NCBI GenBank assembly: GCA_017626015.1 | Contig: JAGAJO010000024.1 | Location: 1 to 48,939, forward strand | Direction: 5' to 3' | Length of the DNA: 48,939 nucleotides | Source: Ruminococcus sp. | GTDB taxonomy: Bacteria > Bacillota > Clostridia > Oscillospirales > Ruminococcaceae | Part shown: piece after piece, positions 47,804 to 48,939 of the stretch | Numbering within the stretch: the stretch's first letter is position 1 | Layout: each line of letters starts with the position of its first letter | Made by a program: the position numbers and the translations under genes | Notes under the pieces: model-generated | What the model saw: the letters and a program-made list of their open reading frames with translations, nothing else | What the model was told of the DNA's origin: nothing | Database searches by the model: none

Positions 47804-48262
47804 ATGGAATTAAGAGATCAGGTATACAATTTAGGTCAGATCTATGCTCGGCTGTGCAAGGCGGCAAATATGAACAGCCTCAACAATCCGCAGAGCTACG
47901 AGAGGGCCTGCCGTCAGCCAATGAGAGAGATCACGATAATTTATATTCAAAAACTGAGGGGAAGGCTGTCAAAGGAAGATAATGAATATGTGGGCATTCG
48001 TTTTAATGACATCGACGCAGACAACGATCTACTGTTCGGAGGGGCATTGCCGATAGAGCTGCAAGGCGTTTTTCAGTTGGGATATCACCACTCACAAGAG
48101 GAAAAGACCGTAAAGGAACTGATCGTCCGCACTGGATATAACCAGATTGAAATCGCCGAAAAACTGGGCGTAACACCTACTACGGTAAGTCGCTGGGCGT
48201 CAGGCAGCGTTAAAATTTCACAAGAAAACATCTATAAGATTGAACGTTTGAGGAAACCCTGA
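47804..48262 (+). CDS. Cas8c/Csd1 C-terminus-like domain fused to HTH
   Basis: Residues 1-98 of this 152-residue protein read like the C-terminal helical region of type I-C Cas8c (Csd1): VYNLGQIYARLCKAA at the start, a middle RQPMREITIIYIQKL, and LPIELQGVFQLGYHHSQEE at the end (Csd1 ends with a similar E-Q-G-x-F-x-x-G-Y-x-H-Q). In type I-C systems that region also yields the small subunit Cas11c. Residues 105-150 form a helix-turn-helix (NQIEIAEKLGVTPTTVSRWA). No other cas gene or array is in the window. I infer a phage-borne Cas mimic or DNA-binding relative that might interfere with a type I-C complex. Function is unproven. Confidence 0.7.
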   Translation: MELRDQVYNLGQIYARLCKAANMNSLNNPQSYERACRQPMREITIIYIQKLRGRLSKEDNEYVGIRFNDIDADNDLLFGGALPIELQGVFQLGYHHSQEEKTVKELIVRTGYNQIEIAEKLGVTPTTVSRWASGSVKISQENIYKIERLRKP

Positions 48263-48326
48263 TAAGATCTTCGTGCGTGGAATTTTACCTCTATAAATAT
48301 TTATATTGAATCTTTTACAAGGTGCA

Positions 48327-48355
48327 TTGACATATCGCTCCAGTTATGGTAAAAT
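48327..48355 (+). promoter_or_regulatory. Promoter of last prophage gene
   Basis: TTGACA (48327-48332), a 17-bp spacer and TAAAAT (48350-48355) lie 34 bp before ATG 48390. Confidence 0.75.
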
Positions 48356-48389
48356 GAATACATGAATCATGTCAAATGGAGTCGAAACA

Positions 48390-48647
48390 ATGAGATACAG
48401 TGTGTTTTTACCGCAGGAAAAAGGCGGCTATAAGGTCGGCGAGGATAACGATCTGGTGACAATTCTGTGCCTGTGCCACGAGCAGAGCCGCATACATCAG
48501 ACAACGTGCATAGTCTACGACAGCAAGCTGAAAACCACGGATCTGAATGTTATACTTAAAAAGAAGCTTTACGACGATTATCACCCAACTTCTTCGGACG
48601 ATATGATGGATCAGCTGGAGAAGTACGGACGGTATAGTTCGAGTTAA
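48390..48647 (+). CDS. Small protein at attR edge
   Basis: This 85-residue protein (MRYSVFLPQEKGGYKVGED) has its own promoter and is the last gene before attR, a typical place for lysogenic conversion or anti-defence genes. No family is recognised. Excisionase is not excluded, but no winged-helix motif is evident. ATG 48390 with GGAG is preferred to ATG 48369, which lacks a site. Confidence 0.75.
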   Translation: MRYSVFLPQEKGGYKVGEDNDLVTILCLCHEQSRIHQTTCIVYDSKLKTTDLNVILKKKLYDDYHPTSSDDMMDQLEKYGRYSSS

Positions 48648-48655
48648 GTTTTTCA

Positions 48656-48677
48656 TACACGTTTTATCCACGTTTTC
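48656..48677. other. Candidate integrase arm-type sites, right arm
   Basis: ACACGTTTT and CCACGTTTT are spaced 11 bp apart (ACG at 48659 and 48670), the same spacing and core as the left-arm pair at 183-198. The region 48678-48798 has no gene; it holds only A/T-rich sequence and a weak GCAC/GTGC hairpin. Confidence 0.45.
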
Positions 48678-48798
48678 TGTAAATTTCAAAAAATACGGTC
48701 AGCAAGTCCAAACATATTGTTAAGCGAAAAGCACGTAAAACCGCACTTTTTTGAATGTGCGTATATACTCATGCATTAAAAGAAACAGGGAATATAAC

Positions 48799-48817
48799 TC
48801 CCTGACTCTCCGCCATA
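48799..48817 (+). repeat. attR core (19-bp direct repeat, copy 2)
   Basis: It is identical to 123-141 and marks the right end of the prophage. Only the 3' tip of a tRNA-Ser is present, not a full gene. Confidence 0.95.
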
Positions 48818-48821
48818 AATT

Positions 48822-48857
48822 AAGCCTCTTTTGTCTTTCATGGCAAAAGAGGCTTTT
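48822..48857 (+). terminator. Chromosomal terminator beyond attR
   Basis: GCCTCTTTTG pairs with CAAAAGAGGC, followed by TTTT. Before integration this would have been the terminator of the tRNA-Ser gene. The remaining host DNA to 48939 has no gene. Confidence 0.85.
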
Positions 48858-48939
48858 GTTGTCTGCTTATTTAGCAGATCAAATAAGTTTTAAAGAATAC
48901 ATGAACCATTTTATAGGTAGTGAGAATATACAGACAAGC

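Larger units (their letters stand above)
123..48817. mobile_element. Complete prophage integrated at tRNA-Ser
   Basis: A 19-bp repeat at both ends brackets an integrase, a repressor region, a replication module, terminase, HK97-type head, long tail, holin and endolysin in standard temperate siphophage order. Repeat to repeat the element is 48,676 bp. No structural module is missing, so it may be inducible. The 1359-residue tape measure and the tail-tube genes indicate a long non-contractile tail; I see no sheath gene. The host is probably a Clostridia member, an inference from protein families. Confidence 0.97.

Noticed and set aside
47804-48262. A CRISPR-Cas locus
   Set aside because: Only one Cas8c-like fragment fused to HTH is present; no other cas gene, repeat array or leader is seen.
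48799-48817. A second tRNA-Ser gene at the right end
   Set aside because: Only the last part of the acceptor and T arm is present; the sequence upstream of it does not form a tRNA.

Overview
The window holds one complete temperate siphophage-type prophage, about 48.7 kb, integrated at the 3' end of a tRNA-Ser(CGA) gene. Chromosomal DNA is visible only at the two edges. A 19-bp direct repeat (123-141 and 48799-48817) gives attL and attR. Low-to-middling GC, strong AGGAGG ribosome-binding sites, and the module types (P27-type small terminase, phi13-type tail tube, YopX, DUF6906, XkdX, a G2P-like Rep) point to a clostridial host. Ruminococcus or a close relative is my best guess, from protein flavour only.

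Layout: (1) 50-4300, integration and lysogeny. The tyrosine integrase (-) is followed by a short RNA gene with a consensus promoter and its own terminator. Next come two DnaQ-type exonuclease genes (-): one has a BRCT domain and is split at an A AAA AAC slippery site, the other is membrane-anchored. A small XRE regulator closes the region. (2) 4400-6020, two tandem repressor modules with divergent near-consensus promoters and repeated operator-like sequences. (3) 6025-21330, a long rightward early operon of small proteins: an octapeptide-repeat protein, a degenerate Rep paralogue, Cys-rich proteins, an adenine methyltransferase-like protein, a PAPS-reductase-like / radical SAM / C5-methyltransferase cluster with an overprinted ORF, a VRR-NUC nuclease, an HUH Rep with a candidate origin hairpin, and a DUF1492/ArpU-like late regulator. 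(4) 21336-25072, late-control region: three 20-bp iterons before a -10-only promoter, an HNH endonuclease, a leftward ArdC-BRCT cassette with its own Cro-like regulator and three 18-bp operators, then a non-coding stretch with a 28-bp-arm inverted repeat and a G-quadruplex motif just before terS. (5) 25073-45850, HK97-type head genes, long-tail genes, a lectin-type tail fibre, holin and endolysin. (6) 46004-48650, accessory region before attR: a promoter under a 24-bp palindrome drives a small operon containing a complete type I hammerhead ribozyme. The operon ends with a protein resembling the C-terminal part of Cas8c/Csd1 fused to an HTH. A last small gene has its own promoter.

How it fits together: the two repressors would silence the early promoter near 5927-5955. 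After induction the early operon makes replication and DNA-modification proteins. The late regulator (20925) probably activates the adjacent iteron promoter, and head, tail and lysis genes follow. Leftward genes and the attR-proximal operon have their own promoters and are likely lysogen-expressed or accessory functions.

Most interesting signals: the hammerhead ribozyme at 46296-46348, where every core nucleotide matches; the solo Cas8c-C-terminus/HTH fusion; the catalytically degenerate Rep paralogue; the overprinted gene inside the C5 methyltransferase; the integrase-proximal small RNA; and a tail-fibre C-terminus that looks like a diversity-generating-retroelement target although no reverse transcriptase is in the window. 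All family calls are from reading the sequence; no search was run.
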